Positions 9,499 through 19,730 of a stretch of 64,000 nt of DNA are shown piece after piece. The notes under the pieces were generated by a model, which was not told the DNA's origin, searched no databases, and saw only the letters and a list, made by a program, of their open reading frames with translations. Within the stretch, counting starts at the first letter, position 1, and each line of letters starts with the position of its first letter. The translations under genes and the position numbers were made by a program. This stretch comes from Rhodospirillaceae bacterium (GTDB lineage Bacteria; Pseudomonadota; Alphaproteobacteria; Rhodospirillales; JABHCV01), in assembly GCA_018662005.1 (NCBI GenBank), contig JABJHA010000027.1, positions 1-64,000 on the forward strand, in the 5' to 3' direction.

Positions 9499-10334
9499 TA
9501 GAGCGCCACGTTATCGATCAGCCGGGCCCGGCCCAGCTGTGCCGCCACCAGCACCCGGCCCGGCCTGGAAGCATCGTCGTAAGGCTCGAGGGTTTCACTA
9601 TCCACGACGCTTAGATAATCGACACCGGCAAAGCCCGCCGCCACTATCTGTGCACTGCCCCAGGCCTCTGCCTCAGCAAGGGGCGCACCCGCCTTAATCT
9701 TTGTCGCCACGTCGCAAATGGTTTTATACAAAGCCGGTGCGCCCTGACGTTCTTCGGTGCTCAAATATACATTGCGCGAAGACAGAGCCAGGCCATCGGC
9801 CTCGCGTACCGTTGCAACCCCTTCAATGCGGGTCGGGATATTGAGATCACGGGCCATGGTGCGGATCACCAACAATTGCTGGTAATCCTTCTCGCCAAAA
9901 AAAGCGGCATCGACGGCGGCCTGATTGAGCAGCTTGCAGACGACCGTGGCGACACCGTCAAAAAATCCAGGGCGAGAACTTCCTTCCAGGATATCACCAA
10001 GGCCACTGACCGCCACCCCGGTGGCGAAGCCAGCCGGATACATCTGTTCGGTTGTCGGGGTAAAAAGCAGATCGACCCCCGCATTTGTCAATTGTTCCGC
10101 GTCGCTTTGCTCATTGCGGGGGTAGCTCTCCAGATCTTCACCCTGTCCGAATTGTTTGGGATTGATAAACAGGCTGGCAATGGTGCGCTCCATGGTTTCA
10201 ACAGAGCGCCCGGCAAGCGCCATGTGGCCACTGTGCAGGGCCCCCATGGTCGGCACCAAACCAACATTTAAGCCTTGCCCGCGCCAGTCGGCAACGCGTT
10301 CTCGCAAATCATCGACGCTGCGAACGATGTCCAT
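9498..10334 (-). CDS. panC: Pantothenate synthetase
   Basis: A 278-residue enzyme that condenses pantoate with beta-alanine, using ATP, to make pantothenate for coenzyme A. It belongs to the nucleotidyltransferase fold. The PTMGALHSGHMAL segment holds the HIGH-like nucleotide-binding motif, followed by FINPKQFGQGEDLESYPR, FFDGVATVVCKLLN and FFGEKDYQQLLVIR, all conserved in PanC. The KMSKS-equivalent loop is ALSSRN. Length matches the family. It follows panB with three bases between genes and overlaps yqaA by one base, so panB-panC-yqaA form one operon. Confidence 0.96.
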   Translation of the reverse strand: MDIVRSVDDLRERVADWRGQGLNVGLVPTMGALHSGHMALAGRSVETMERTIASLFINPKQFGQGEDLESYPRNEQSDAEQLTNAGVDLLFTPTTEQMYPAGFATGVAVSGLGDILEGSSRPGFFDGVATVVCKLLNQAAVDAAFFGEKDYQQLLVIRTMARDLNIPTRIEGVATVREADGLALSSRNVYLSTEERQGAPALYKTICDVATKIKAGAPLAEAEAWGSAQIVAAGFAGVDYLSVVDSETLEPYDDASRPGRVLVAAQLGRARLIDNVAL

Positions 10335-10337
10335 GAA

Positions 10338-11177
10338 TTATTCCGCGTCCTCGTCGGGGCGGCGCATGCCAAAGCAGTGTTCGGGACCAGGGAAGCGCCC
10401 GGAGCGGACGTCTTCGGAATAGCTTTTCGCCGCATCGGCGATTTGCTGGCCCAGGTCGGCGTATCGCTTGACGAACTTCGGCGTAAAATCGGAGAACAGG
10501 CCAACCAGATCTTCTGTGACAAGAATCTGGCCATCACATGCCGGGGAGGCACCAATACCGATGGTCGGAATGGCAATGGTTTCGGTAATCGAGCGGGCCA
10601 GCGGCTCGACCGTCCCCTCGACCACAGTGGCGAAAGCCCCGGCTTCGGCAACGGCGACGGCGTCGGCCAGAATGCCCGTCGCCTCTCCGTCTTCCTTGCC
10701 GTGAGAGCGAAACCCACCGGCCGTGTTGACCGATTGCGGCAGAAGCCCGACATGGGCGAGAACCGGAATGCCGCGTTTGGTCAGAAAATCAATAGTCGGT
10801 GCCATCTCACGGCCACCTTCCAGCTTGACCCCGGCACAGCCGACTTCCTTCATCACCCGGGCCGCATTGCGGAAGGCGACCGCCGGGCTTTCCTGATAGG
10901 AACCAAAGGGCATGTCGACGATAACGCAGGCTTTATTTGCACCGCGCATAACCGCCTTGCCATGGGCGATCATCATATCAAGCGTCACCCCCAGGGTATC
11001 TTCCAGCCCGTAAAGGACCATGCCAAGGCTGTCACCAACCAGCAACAAATCGGTGTTTTCATCGAGCAGTTGGGCCGTCAGGGATGTGTAGGCGGTCAGG
11101 CATACCAACGGGTCGCCACCCTTACGGTCGCGAATATCGATAACGGTAATTTTCCTGTTTTCACGGTGGACGCTCAA
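10338..11177 (-). CDS. panB: 3-methyl-2-oxobutanoate hydroxymethyltransferase
   Basis: A 279-residue TIM-barrel enzyme that transfers a hydroxymethyl group from 5,10-methylenetetrahydrofolate to alpha-ketoisovalerate, the first step of pantothenate synthesis. Conserved blocks are [50 protein letters not shown] and [15 protein letters not shown]. The metal-binding aspartates sit in VGDS and IVDMPFGSY. Length and order agree with the family. It is the first recognised gene of the panB-panC-yqaA unit; a 38-residue membrane peptide lies 77 bases upstream on the same strand. Confidence 0.96.
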   Translation of the reverse strand: MSVHRENRKITVIDIRDRKGGDPLVCLTAYTSLTAQLLDENTDLLLVGDSLGMVLYGLEDTLGVTLDMMIAHGKAVMRGANKACVIVDMPFGSYQESPAVAFRNAARVMKEVGCAGVKLEGGREMAPTIDFLTKRGIPVLAHVGLLPQSVNTAGGFRSHGKEDGEATGILADAVAVAEAGAFATVVEGTVEPLARSITETIAIPTIGIGASPACDGQILVTEDLVGLFSDFTPKFVKRYADLGQQIADAAKSYSEDVRSGRFPGPEHCFGMRRPDEDAE

Positions 11178-11254
11178 GGGCCAGAGTTCCTATAAAGCAG
11201 TGGACTTGTCAATGACGCCGATCCTAATCCCTTTTCAGGGCGAATTAAACCGCC

Positions 11255-11371
11255 CTAATTCTTCGGCGGACGACGAAATCGTGAGCGGAAGGCCCAAAAC
11301 AGCACGCCAGCGAAAAACACCAGCATCCAGGCCACTTTGTATTCGTTAAACCAGGCAATAAACGAGTCCAT
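11255..11371 (-). CDS. 38-residue single-span membrane peptide, CcoQ-like
   Basis: Starting at the ATG at 11369-11371 and ending at the TAG at 11255-11257, this reads a 38-residue peptide. It has a membrane span (VAWMLVFFAGVLFWAF) followed by a basic tail, RSRFRRPPKN. The ribosome binding site AAGGAG lies 8 bases before the ATG, which strongly supports translation. The pattern of short N-terminus, single span with FF.GVL.WAF and Arg/Pro-rich tail resembles CcoQ/FixQ, the small subunit of cbb3 cytochrome oxidase. No ccoN, ccoO or ccoP is in the window, so that assignment is an inference. It could equally be a small membrane peptide of another role. It may be co-transcribed with panB. Confidence 0.6.
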   Translation of the reverse strand: MDSFIAWFNEYKVAWMLVFFAGVLFWAFRSRFRRPPKN

Positions 11372-11463
11372 TTATGACACTCCTTAGGCAAAGACTATTT
11401 GCCGCAGCCGTTCAAAGGCAACAAAATATTCCCATCGTTGATGTCAAAGGGTAGCATGGCTGC

Positions 11464-13272
11464 ATGAAAATAATGGGCATTCCCGGGAAATTTGCTTTTG
11501 CACTACTGGCAACCGTTCTGCTTGGCGCCTGTGCAAAAAAAACAGGCGAGCCGGAACCTGCCGTTGATATTAATCCAAAGGCCGCCCCCGAAGCGGCACT
11601 TGTCGTTGCGCAAAAGGTCAAGCGCGATCCTGTCCAGGCCGAAAAATGGATGATCGCCGTCGCCAACCCGTTGGCGGCGGAGGCCGGGCGAGAAATTTTA
11701 CGCGCTGGCGGCAGTGCTGTCGACGCGGCAATCAGCGCCCAAATGGTGCTGAATCTTGTCGAACCGCAATCCTCCGGCATTGGCGGTGGCGCTTTTATGA
11801 TGCATCTGGATGCACAAAGTGGACAGATGGCCGCCTATGACGGGCGCGAGACGGCACCGGCCAAGGCCCACCCGGAAATGTTTTTAGGTCCTAACGGCAC
11901 CCCGCGAAAATTCTTTGACGCCGCCGTCGGCGGCCTTTCCGTCGGTGTCCCGGGCTTACTCAAAATGTTGGAAATGGCCCACAACGAGCACGGAAAATTA
12001 CCTTGGGCAGAACTTTTTGATACTGCTATCACATTGGCGGAAAAGGGGTTTTATGTCTCACCCCGGCTGAATGGTCTGATCAGCAAAGACCGCTTCCTGA
12101 AAATCTTTCCGGCAACCGCCAGCTATTTCCATGAAAGTGATGGCACCCCACTAGGCATTGGCCGCACGCTGAAGAACCAGCCGTTTGCCGACAGTTTACG
12201 AAAAATTGCCGAAAATGGAGCCGATGCCTTCTATAGCGGTGAACTGGCCCGCAATATCATCGACACCATCAGCAACGCCAGCCAGAACCCCGGCCTGCTG
12301 ACTATGGACGATATGTTGTCTTACAAGGCAGTCAAGCGCGACCCTGTTTGCCTTTTCTACCGACAATGGCTGGTCTGTGGCATGGGGCCACCCTCATCGG
12401 GCGGACTGACGGCCTTGCAAATACTGGGTATCCTGCAATCCTTCGATTTGGCCGAGATGAAACCCGATGAAGAAGGCCTCATGGACGCCCAGGCCCTGCA
12501 TCTGATCGCTGAAGCCTCAAAGCTTGCCTTCGCCGACCGCAACACCTATATCGCCGACCCGGATTTTGTGCCCGTTCCCGGAGCCGGGATGCTGGACCCC
12601 GGTTACCTGGAATTGCGGGCCGCAGAAATTTCACCGGGTAAGGCCCTCGAAAAAGCTTTCCCGGGGATGCCTGGCCTCAGCACCAGCTGGAATTTCTCTG
12701 GCAGTGACAATGAGCCCGGATTATCAACCTCTCATATCAGCGTCATTGACGGGGCGGGCAACGCCGTATCGATGACATCAAGCATCGAAAATGCCTTTGG
12801 CTCACGAATGATGTCCGGTGGTTTCCTGCTCAATAATCAATTGACTGATTTTTCCTTTGCCCCCGAACGTGACGGTGGGCCCGTCGTCAACCGGGCCGAG
12901 GCTAGCAAGCGGCCGCGTAGTTCCATGGCGCCGACCCTTGTCATTGATGGCGAGGGGAAAGTGGTTCTGGCCATTGGCTCGCCCGGCGGTTCGCGCATTA
13001 TTGGCTATGTCGCCCAGGCTATTATCGCCGCCCTTGATTGGGATATGGATATTCAAAGCGCCCTGGACATGCCCCACATGACCAACCGCAACGGGTCAAC
13101 GGATCTGGAAGCAGGAACTGGCCTTGAGCAACTGACAACGGCCCTGGAAGCCCTGGGTCACACCGTCAAGGTCAGAGACATGACCAGCGGCCTGCACGCT
13201 GTTCAGGTCAAGGATGGCAAGCTGCTGGGCGCCGCCGATTACCGCCGGGAAGGTGTCGCCCTGGGTGATTAA
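11464..13272 (+). CDS. ggt: Gamma-glutamyltransferase, predicted lipoprotein
   Basis: A 602-residue Ntn-hydrolase precursor that transfers or hydrolyses the gamma-glutamyl group of glutathione. It should self-cleave before the catalytic threonine in GLSTSHISVIDGAGNAVSMT. The large subunit shows AANPLAAEAGREIL, GGSAVDAAISAQ, SSGIGGGAFM and GPPSSGGLTALQIL; the small subunit shows the GSPGGSRIIG oxyanion loop. The N-terminus has a lipobox, LLGAC, so the enzyme is probably membrane-attached rather than freely periplasmic. An ATG nine bases downstream (11473) is an alternative start. It is transcribed alone and converges on the nap operon. Confidence 0.95.
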   Translation: MKIMGIPGKFAFALLATVLLGACAKKTGEPEPAVDINPKAAPEAALVVAQKVKRDPVQAEKWMIAVANPLAAEAGREILRAGGSAVDAAISAQMVLNLVEPQSSGIGGGAFMMHLDAQSGQMAAYDGRETAPAKAHPEMFLGPNGTPRKFFDAAVGGLSVGVPGLLKMLEMAHNEHGKLPWAELFDTAITLAEKGFYVSPRLNGLISKDRFLKIFPATASYFHESDGTPLGIGRTLKNQPFADSLRKIAENGADAFYSGELARNIIDTISNASQNPGLLTMDDMLSYKAVKRDPVCLFYRQWLVCGMGPPSSGGLTALQILGILQSFDLAEMKPDEEGLMDAQALHLIAEASKLAFADRNTYIADPDFVPVPGAGMLDPGYLELRAAEISPGKALEKAFPGMPGLSTSWNFSGSDNEPGLSTSHISVIDGAGNAVSMTSSIENAFGSRMMSGGFLLNNQLTDFSFAPERDGGPVVNRAEASKRPRSSMAPTLVIDGEGKVVLAIGSPGGSRIIGYVAQAIIAALDWDMDIQSALDMPHMTNRNGSTDLEAGTGLEQLTTALEALGHTVKVRDMTSGLHAVQVKDGKLLGAADYRREGVALGD

Positions 13273-13279
13273 CCAGGAG

Positions 13280-13876
13280 CTAGTTCCAACCCTCTACACC
13301 TGACATATCCGGCAGTTCGTGGGCAATTCCCTTGTGGCAATCGATACAGGTTTTATCACCGGAAGCCAGATAGCGTTGATGCTGATCAGATGCACGCGGG
13401 CTTTGCAAGGTAATGTCCATTGAGTCGTATGAATGACAGTTGCGACATTCAAGGGAATCATTGGCCTTGAAACGGGCCCATTCGTGCTTTGCCAGCTCAA
13501 GACGTTTTTGCTGAAACTTCTCGCGGGTGCTGATAGTGCCGAAGAGCTTGCCCCAGACTTCTTTCGTCGCCGCCATTTTACGGGCGATCTTGTTGGTCCA
13601 GTCATGGGGCACATGACAATCGGGACAGGTTGCGCGGACCCCTGAACGGTTGCTGTAGTGAATGGTGGGCTGCAGCTCGCTAAACACATTGTCACGCATT
13701 TCATGACAACTGGTGCAAAAGGTCTCGGTGTTGGTCAACTCCAGGGCGGTGTTAAAACCACCCCAGAAGATAACACCGGCGAGAAACCCGCCAAAGGTCA
13801 GGAAGGCGAGACTGAAATGGCGGCTGGGGGCATTGAGTGTGCGCCACAGCTGTTTGATCTTTGCGAAGAGCGTCAC
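13280..13876 (-). CDS. napC: NapC/NirT tetraheme cytochrome c
   Basis: A 198-residue membrane-anchored quinol dehydrogenase that passes electrons from the quinol pool to NapB and NapA. One N-terminal span ([21 protein letters not shown]) anchors it. Four CXXCH heme motifs follow: CTSCH, CPDCH, CRNCH and CIDCH, the number typical of NapC. The conserved FCTSCHEM with the downstream Met is the NapC/NirT heme 1 signature. It is the last gene of napEDABC, three bases after napB. It ends eight bases from the convergent ggt gene. Confidence 0.96.
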   Translation of the reverse strand: MTLFAKIKQLWRTLNAPSRHFSLAFLTFGGFLAGVIFWGGFNTALELTNTETFCTSCHEMRDNVFSELQPTIHYSNRSGVRATCPDCHVPHDWTNKIARKMAATKEVWGKLFGTISTREKFQQKRLELAKHEWARFKANDSLECRNCHSYDSMDITLQSPRASDQHQRYLASGDKTCIDCHKGIAHELPDMSGVEGWN

Positions 13877-13879
13877 TGT

Positions 13880-14344
13880 TTAATTGCCCTTCTGGATCAG
13901 CGTTTCGACATCGACGAAACTGTTACCAACCAATGACTTGACCCCATATCTTGGCACATGACATTGGGTGCAAAAATAACGCCTGGAGGTGACCGACGTC
14001 AGCACCTGACCGTCAGCATCCATAAAGTGGGTGATACTGATCATCGGTGCCTGCGAGCGTTCAACCGCCGTGCGGCTGTGGCAGCTCATACATTTATTGG
14101 CGTTTAAATTAACCGGATAACCACGGATTTTGTGGGGGATGGTCGGTGGTTGTTCGGGATAGTTGCGCGATTGGCGCAAACTGCTGTTGGATTGACGGGA
14201 CATCGCCGGGGCACTGGCTTCATCGCTAAGAACAGTGCCGCCACGTAACGTCGCAATAGGTTCCCCGGCTGGCGCGTTCGCCACCAGCAGAAAAACAAAG
14301 AGCCCGGACAGGAGGCCAAGCATCCCTTTTGTTAGGGCGCTCAT
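13880..14344 (-). CDS. napB: Periplasmic nitrate reductase diheme cytochrome subunit
   Basis: A 154-residue periplasmic diheme cytochrome c that receives electrons from NapC and passes them to NapA. A signal peptide ([20 protein letters not shown]) precedes the mature protein. The two heme sites CMSCH and CTQCH are in the usual places, with the conserved [20 protein letters not shown] stretch ahead of the first. I chose the ATG at 14342-14344. It overlaps the napA stop codon as ATGA, a coupling arrangement. A longer in-frame reading would run into napA. Confidence 0.95.
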   Translation of the reverse strand: MSALTKGMLGLLSGLFVFLLVANAPAGEPIATLRGGTVLSDEASAPAMSRQSNSSLRQSRNYPEQPPTIPHKIRGYPVNLNANKCMSCHSRTAVERSQAPMISITHFMDADGQVLTSVTSRRYFCTQCHVPRYGVKSLVGNSFVDVETLIQKGN

Positions 14345-16857
14345 ACCGAAACAACCTTGACTGCGCATTTTTTGTAATCCGTCTGTTTGGAAATGGGGTC
14401 CGTGGCGTCCAGGGTCACCTTGTTGATGAGTTGGCTGGCATCGAACCATGGCACGAACACCAGCCCCCTTGGCGGCCGGTTTCGACCACGAGTTTCAACG
14501 CGGGTCTTAATCTCGCCGCGCCGCGACTGGACAAGCACTTCGCTGCCGCGTTTAAGGCCGCGCGCCGTGGCGTCATCGGGATGCATGAAAACGACGGCGT
14601 CGGGAAACGCTTCATAGAGTTCCGGCACCCGCTGGGTCATCGAACCCGAATGCCAGTGTTCAAGCACCCGACCGGTAGAAAGCCACAAGTCGAATTCACT
14701 ATCCGGGCTTTCAGCCGCTGGCTCGTAAGGCAGGGCGAAAATAAGCGCCTTGTTATCCTTCTTGCCATAAAACTGGACATCCGTTCCCAGGTCCACATAA
14801 GGATCATGGCCGACCCGGTAGCGCCATTTCGTCTCTTTGCCGTTGACCACCGGCCAGCGCAGTCCGCGCTCTTTATGATAGGTGTCGAAGGGGGCCAGAT
14901 CATGAGCGTGACCGCGACCGAATTCGGCATATTCCTCGAACAGGCCCTTTTGAATATAAAAGCCGAAATCCTTGGCTTCATGGTTTTCATAATCAAGGTT
15001 GGTATGGGTCATGGGGTATTTGTCGACGTTACCGTTCTTGAACAACACCTCGTACAGGGTTTTCCCCTTATATTCCGGTGACTTATCGAGGATTTCCTTG
15101 GTCCACACTTCATCGGTGGTGAAGCGTTTGGAAAATTCGACCAGTTGCCACAAATCCGACTTGGACTGACCGGGTGCATCGACAAGCTGGTACCAGAACT
15201 GGGTGCGCCGTTCGGCGTTCCCGTAAGCGCCTTCCTTTTCGACCCATATTGCGGTTGGCAGAATAAGGTCAGCGGCCTCGCAGGTCACCGTTGGATAGGC
15301 GTCCGATACGACAATGAAATTTTCCGGGTTGCGGTATCCGGGCAGGGTTTCCTCGTTCATGTTAGCCGCCGCCTGGACGTTGTTGTTAACCTGCACCCAG
15401 TAAGCGTTGATGTCGCCATCTTTCAGCTTGCGGTTATGAAGCACTGCGTGAAAACCGGGTTTGCCGGGAATCGTGCCTTCAGGCAGTTTCCATATTTTCT
15501 CAGCGATCGCCCGGTGGGCCGGGTTTTTAACGACCAGATCAGCCGGCAGACGGTGCGAGAAGGTTCCGACCTCGCGGGCCGTACCGCAAGCCGAAGGCTG
15601 GCCGGTCAGCGAAAACGGGCCGTTTCCGGGTTCGGAAATTTTTCCCGTCAACAAGTGGATGTTGTAGATCAGGTTATTACACCAGACCCCGCGGGTGTGC
15701 TGATTAAAGCCCATGGTCCAAAGTGACATCACCTTGATTTTAGGATCGGCGTAAAGTTCGGCCATTTCGATCAGCCGGTTTTTGGGAATCCCCGAAAGTT
15801 CCGAAACGCTATCGACGTCATAGTCGCTGACAAATTTGGCGTACTCTTCAAACGTCATCGGCTTGGAACCACCGGCCTTGCCGGCGTTCATGGCCTTTTT
15901 CTCGAGCGGATGCTCGGGCCTTAGGCCGTAACCGATGTCGGCATTACCGAGACGGAAATTGGCGTGCTTTTTCACGAACTCATGATTTACGCGGTCGGTT
16001 TGAATGATGTAATTGGCGATGAAGTTAAGAATCGCAAGATCGGTCTGCGGCGTAAAGACCATGGGAATATCGGCCAAATCGAAGCACCGGTGTTCGAAGG
16101 TCGAAAGCACTGCCACCTTGACGCCGGGTGTGCTCAGGCGACGGTCGGTAACGCGGGTCCACAATATCGGATGCATTTCGGCCATGTTCGATCCCCACAG
16201 CACAAAAGCATCGGCTGCTTCGAAATCATCGTAACAGCCCATCGGCTCATCCATTCCGAAGGTGCGGATAAAACCGCCAACGGCCGAAGCCATGCAGTGG
16301 CGGGCATTGGGTTCAATATTGTTGGAACGGAAACCGGCTTTCATCAGCTTCGACGCCGCATACCCTTCCCAAACTGTCCACTGACCGGAACCGAACATGC
16401 CGACCGCCGTTGGTCCTTTTTCACGCAGGGTTTTCTTGAATTTTTCGGCCATGATGTCGAAGGCCGCGTCCCAGCTTATCGGCGTGAAATCGCCGTTCTT
16501 GTCGTATTTGCCGTCGGTCATGCGCAGCATCGGTTCGGTCAGACGGTCCTGACCGTACAGAATCTTCGACAGGAAATAGCCTTTGACGCAGTTGAGACCA
16601 CGATTGACCGGCGATTTTGTGTCGCCGTGGGTGGCAACAACGTGACCATCCTTTGTTGCCACCATGACACTGCAACCGGTGCCACAGAACCTGCACGCTG
16701 CTTTCGACCATTTGAGCCGGGTTTTTTCCTTATCGGTGACAAGATTGGCGGCGCTTGCCGGTGTTGGCATTCCGGCGGCGGCGGCGGCGATAGCAACGGC
16801 GTTAGCCTTGATGTAGTCACGACGGCTTAATTGAATACCTGATTTTTTATTACTCAT
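14341..16857 (-). CDS. napA: Periplasmic nitrate reductase catalytic subunit
   Basis: An 838-residue molybdopterin enzyme that reduces nitrate to nitrite in the periplasm. The N-terminus carries a twin-arginine signal ([11 protein letters not shown]), so it is exported folded. The [4Fe-4S] site is readable as CRFCGTGC with a fourth Cys in NRGLNCVKG. The molybdenum ligand cysteine is in [13 protein letters not shown]. The bis-MGD-binding blocks [10 protein letters not shown] and [13 protein letters not shown] are present, and the C-terminal domain contains [15 protein letters not shown], typical of NapA. The ATG at 16857 overlaps napD by eight bases; a longer reading upstream would lack the signal peptide in its proper position. 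Confidence 0.97.
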   Translation of the reverse strand: MSNKKSGIQLSRRDYIKANAVAIAAAAAGMPTPASAANLVTDKEKTRLKWSKAACRFCGTGCSVMVATKDGHVVATHGDTKSPVNRGLNCVKGYFLSKILYGQDRLTEPMLRMTDGKYDKNGDFTPISWDAAFDIMAEKFKKTLREKGPTAVGMFGSGQWTVWEGYAASKLMKAGFRSNNIEPNARHCMASAVGGFIRTFGMDEPMGCYDDFEAADAFVLWGSNMAEMHPILWTRVTDRRLSTPGVKVAVLSTFEHRCFDLADIPMVFTPQTDLAILNFIANYIIQTDRVNHEFVKKHANFRLGNADIGYGLRPEHPLEKKAMNAGKAGGSKPMTFEEYAKFVSDYDVDSVSELSGIPKNRLIEMAELYADPKIKVMSLWTMGFNQHTRGVWCNNLIYNIHLLTGKISEPGNGPFSLTGQPSACGTAREVGTFSHRLPADLVVKNPAHRAIAEKIWKLPEGTIPGKPGFHAVLHNRKLKDGDINAYWVQVNNNVQAAANMNEETLPGYRNPENFIVVSDAYPTVTCEAADLILPTAIWVEKEGAYGNAERRTQFWYQLVDAPGQSKSDLWQLVEFSKRFTTDEVWTKEILDKSPEYKGKTLYEVLFKNGNVDKYPMTHTNLDYENHEAKDFGFYIQKGLFEEYAEFGRGHAHDLAPFDTYHKERGLRWPVVNGKETKWRYRVGHDPYVDLGTDVQFYGKKDNKALIFALPYEPAAESPDSEFDLWLSTGRVLEHWHSGSMTQRVPELYEAFPDAVVFMHPDDATARGLKRGSEVLVQSRRGEIKTRVETRGRNRPPRGLVFVPWFDASQLINKVTLDATDPISKQTDYKKCAVKVVSV

Positions 16858-17146
16858 CGTCTTCCTCGATCTGATGGTAAACCAGCGATGTGGTGATAAC
16901 GCCTTTGGTTTGTTCAACGTGGGTGATCGCTTCCATCAGGCTTTTGTCGTTTTCGGCCTCTACAGTAAGGATCATCTTCCCCCTGGCATCCGAATCATGG
17001 ACCTCGATACCACCCAGTAAATTGAGCGTGTCTGTCAGTCCAGGGATGTGTTCCGGGCGCGCCTGCACCAGCAGGCTGGCGATATGAAATCGCTGTTCGG
17101 TAAAACGCGCCGAAATCAGGTCGCGTCGTGACGGTCGTGTCGTCAT
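16850..17146 (-). CDS. napD: NapA signal-peptide-binding chaperone
   Basis: A 98-residue cytoplasmic chaperone that binds the twin-arginine signal of NapA and holds back export until the cofactor is inserted. The ferredoxin-like fold pattern is visible: [14 protein letters not shown], then [19 protein letters not shown], then [21 protein letters not shown], a close match to NapD. The chosen ATG (17144-17146) has AGGAT about six bases upstream. Longer in-frame readings run back into napE and add residues that do not fit the family. The end overlaps the napA start by eight bases. Confidence 0.93.
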   Translation of the reverse strand: MTTRPSRRDLISARFTEQRFHIASLLVQARPEHIPGLTDTLNLLGGIEVHDSDARGKMILTVEAENDKSLMEAITHVEQTKGVITTSLVYHQIEEDDE

Positions 17147-17201
17147 CTGGGGTATCCTTTTATTGAAAATATTACGCTCTAAATCAGTCATGCCAAGGTG
17201 A

Positions 17202-17387
17202 TCAGGAAACACCGGGGGGCCCTGCAAGCAATTGGTATATCCAGATCGCGAATCCGTAACTGCCAACCAGGGCGATGGCCAGCCCAGGGGCCAGCAGGAC
17301 GGTTAGTAATAAGAAGCCTTTCAGCTCTTGTTCGCGGGTCGGAACCTCTTCGGAAGTGGGGTCGCTCACGTCTTGATACCCTTTCAA
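17202..17387 (-). CDS. napE: Periplasmic nitrate reductase accessory membrane protein
   Basis: A 61-residue protein with a polar N-terminus and one membrane span (FLLLTVLLAPGLAIALVGSYGFAIW, in part) ending in YQLLAGPPG, which is the NapE pattern. Its exact role is unclear; it commonly begins nap operons in alphaproteobacteria. It starts this napEDABC unit. napF, napG and napH are absent from both ends. No clear FNR box (TTGAT-N4-ATCAA) is visible in the 88 bases between napE and tam. Confidence 0.9.
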   Translation of the reverse strand: MKGYQDVSDPTSEEVPTREQELKGFLLLTVLLAPGLAIALVGSYGFAIWIYQLLAGPPGVS

Positions 17388-17475
17388 ACAATCACCAAAT
17401 CTTGAAATAATGGTAGGCTCATCTTGATGACATGGGAAGGCTTAACTAGGCGATCATAATCCCTTTTTCGGCATT

Positions 17476-18258
17476 TTATTTGACGGCAATCAAGAACAGG
17501 CGACGAAATGGGAAAAGCGTGCAACCATCGCTTCGTTGCGGGTAAGCTTTTCTCAAACATTGCTTGAAGTCGTCACAGAATTCCGCCTTCCATTGTGGGT
17601 TCTGACTGCCTTCCAACGCATACAGCAACGGCTTCAACGCCGTTCCCCGAAGCCATTCAAAGACAGGGTCCACGCCTTCCAGTATGTGTACGTACTGGCT
17701 TTCCCAAATATCAATGGAGCGCGCCTGTGCGGCCAGCAGATCATAATAGTTTTCTGTGGACCCGACCGGACTTTCGCGCACAAGCGGTGCCAGTAATTCC
17801 GCCCACGGGCCGCTACGGGCCACTTCCGCCATCAGGGTATGAGACGGGGCTTCGTGGTTTTTCGGCATCTGCACCGCCAGGACCCCACCGGGGGCAAGCC
17901 TTTCCATAAACCCCGGGAACAGATTCTGATGATCATTACACCAGTGCAAAGCGGCGTTGGAAAAAATCAGGTCAACCGGCGCCTCGGACGTCCACGCCGT
18001 GATATCGCTTTCAAGCCACCGGATGTCAGGGGCTTCCCTGGCGGCGCGGGCCAGCATCTGGGGAGATGAATCGATACCTGTGATGTCCGCCCCCGGCCAG
18101 CGTTCGGCCAGCAAGCGGGTTACCGTACCCGGCCCACAGCCCAGATCGTAAATGGTTTTCGCCTCCGGGGCATTTATGCGGGCCATCAGATCGAGGGCCG
18201 GGCGCAACCGTTGATCGGCGAATTTCAAATAGTGTTCCGGGTTCCAGCGCACCGACAC
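17476..18258 (-). CDS. tam: Trans-aconitate 2-methyltransferase
   Basis: A 260-residue class I SAM-dependent methyltransferase. The start, RWNPEHYLKFADQRLRP, and the block DLGCGPGTVTRLLAERWP followed by GIDSSPQML closely follow E. coli Tam, as do DLIFSNAALHWCNDHQNLFP and GVLAVQMPKNHEAPSH. Tam methylates trans-aconitate, an inhibitor formed spontaneously from cis-aconitate. The gene begins two bases after the sensor kinase stop and is the last member of a four-gene unit with TVP38, flavoprotein and kinase genes. Substrate identity is inferred from overall similarity. Confidence 0.88.
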   Translation of the reverse strand: MSVRWNPEHYLKFADQRLRPALDLMARINAPEAKTIYDLGCGPGTVTRLLAERWPGADITGIDSSPQMLARAAREAPDIRWLESDITAWTSEAPVDLIFSNAALHWCNDHQNLFPGFMERLAPGGVLAVQMPKNHEAPSHTLMAEVARSGPWAELLAPLVRESPVGSTENYYDLLAAQARSIDIWESQYVHILEGVDPVFEWLRGTALKPLLYALEGSQNPQWKAEFCDDFKQCLRKAYPQRSDGCTLFPFRRLFLIAVK

Positions 18259-18260
18259 CC

Positions 18261-19718
18261 TTATAAAGCCTGTTTTGGAATGGCCAGCCGGAAGGCGGTT
18301 TTCTCTCCGGCGGCTGAAGTCAGAGCCATGTCACCGCCATGGGCGCGCACGATGTCACGAACAATAACCAATCCAAGCCCCGTACCGCCTTCTCTGCTTG
18401 AACTGGCAAAAGGCTGGAATAGTTTGTTGCGGGCGTTTTCCGACAATCCGGGGCCATTGTCGGAAATGTCGATAACAACACTGGGCTCCTTATCTTCAGC
18501 TGAAATGATAACCTGACTGGCGCCAATCTGACGGGCGTTCAGGGTCATGTTACTAAGCGCCCGGAACAATTGATCCCGGTCCGCTTGTATATCGATTTCA
18601 AAATCGACCTCGTTTATCACCATAAAGGACGGGTTGGCGATCGTACCCGTCTCGCCGCCGATGGTCATCTCGTCGCGAGTCGCGGCGGCAACCTCGGAAA
18701 TCAGTTCACGCAGATGAAAATGGCTGATTTGTAATTTTGTCGAACCACCGCTGACGTAATTGAGAGTCTGGCTGCACAACACCACCGCCTTATCAATCGC
18801 CGTATACAGCCGTGGCGTTACTTTTTTGACTTCCGGATCATCAATATCGGCGAGCCGGTCAGACACCAGCATCGCCGTCGATAAGGAATTCCGCAGGTCG
18901 TGATTGATTTTGGCGACCGCCGCCCCCAGCGTCGCCAGCCTGTTCTTTTGCTTGAAGGCGGCGCGCACATCTTCTTTCATCATCGCCAGTTCACGTAAGG
19001 CAACGCCAATCTCGTCATTACGCTTGCTGGGTTGCAATTGTCTGGTCGTATCTTCCGGATCTTCACGAAAGCGAACCATGGACTGGGTTATGTGACGCAA
19101 AGGGCGGACCATCAGCCACAGCAGACTGAAATAGACAAGGCCCGCCGTGAGCAGGGAAATAACAATGGAAAGTTGAAGGATACGGGCCGAAAAGCCGAGC
19201 ATGGCTTGACGCATTGGCGCTTCATCCAGGGTCACTTCGACAACCACGTCCATGGCCTTGGGGGAAATGCCAATAACCTGCATGACCCGGTTGCCGTCGC
19301 TAAAAAGAACCTCGAAAGCATCCAATATCCACATGCGGAAATCCCCCTGACGCATATCAAAGATAACGTCGATACGGGGCAGGTTGGTTTGACTTAACAT
19401 CAAAACCCGCCTTGTCGGATGTTTCAGGGTAATTGAGTAGGCTTCGGCGTGGTACAACAGCTCTTCTTCAAGTTCGCGGTTGACCATGTTATCTGGCGTC
19501 GCCTCAAGGGCCAGGGACGCCAGATGGGCCGTGGCGATATGATCTTCAAGATAATCCTTGCGAAAGCGCGAGATCGACGGCGTATAGATCAGGAATTCCG
19601 CGACCATGACGAAAAAAATGGTCAGCACCAGAAGTTTGGCCGACAGGCCGGAAAAACCCTTTGGCATTGGCTCCGTTGAATCGGGCTTTGTCGCTGGTGT
19701 GGTTTCCTGCTCACTCAT
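18261..19718 (-). CDS. Membrane sensor histidine kinase
   Basis: A 485-residue two-component sensor. The first membrane span is near residues 24-45 (LSAKLLVLTIFFVMVAEFLIY), with a periplasmic segment and a second span near 175-200. A HAMP region follows (MVRPLRHITQSMVRF). The phospho-acceptor region is KINHDLRNSLSTAML, with His followed by Asp-Leu-Arg-Asn. The ATPase domain has an N box with NARQIG, G1 DNGPGLS and G2 GGTGLGLVIVRD. No response regulator is adjacent, so it is an orphan by position. It sits 12 bases after the flavoprotein gene and 2 before tam. The sensed signal is unknown. Confidence 0.9.
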   Translation of the reverse strand: MSEQETTPATKPDSTEPMPKGFSGLSAKLLVLTIFFVMVAEFLIYTPSISRFRKDYLEDHIATAHLASLALEATPDNMVNRELEEELLYHAEAYSITLKHPTRRVLMLSQTNLPRIDVIFDMRQGDFRMWILDAFEVLFSDGNRVMQVIGISPKAMDVVVEVTLDEAPMRQAMLGFSARILQLSIVISLLTAGLVYFSLLWLMVRPLRHITQSMVRFREDPEDTTRQLQPSKRNDEIGVALRELAMMKEDVRAAFKQKNRLATLGAAVAKINHDLRNSLSTAMLVSDRLADIDDPEVKKVTPRLYTAIDKAVVLCSQTLNYVSGGSTKLQISHFHLRELISEVAAATRDEMTIGGETGTIANPSFMVINEVDFEIDIQADRDQLFRALSNMTLNARQIGASQVIISAEDKEPSVVIDISDNGPGLSENARNKLFQPFASSSREGGTGLGLVIVRDIVRAHGGDMALTSAAGEKTAFRLAIPKQAL

Positions 19719-19730
19719 AGCGACATTATA

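Noticed and set aside
15964-16830. 288-residue open frame opposite napA
   Set aside because: A shadow frame in GC-rich coding sequence. NapA motifs are complete in the real frame, and the shadow has no recognisable domain.
17370-17400. Possible FNR box (TTGAT then TTCAA) near napE
   Set aside because: The spacing is 15 bases rather than 14, the second half does not match ATCAA, and the first half lies in the napE coding region.
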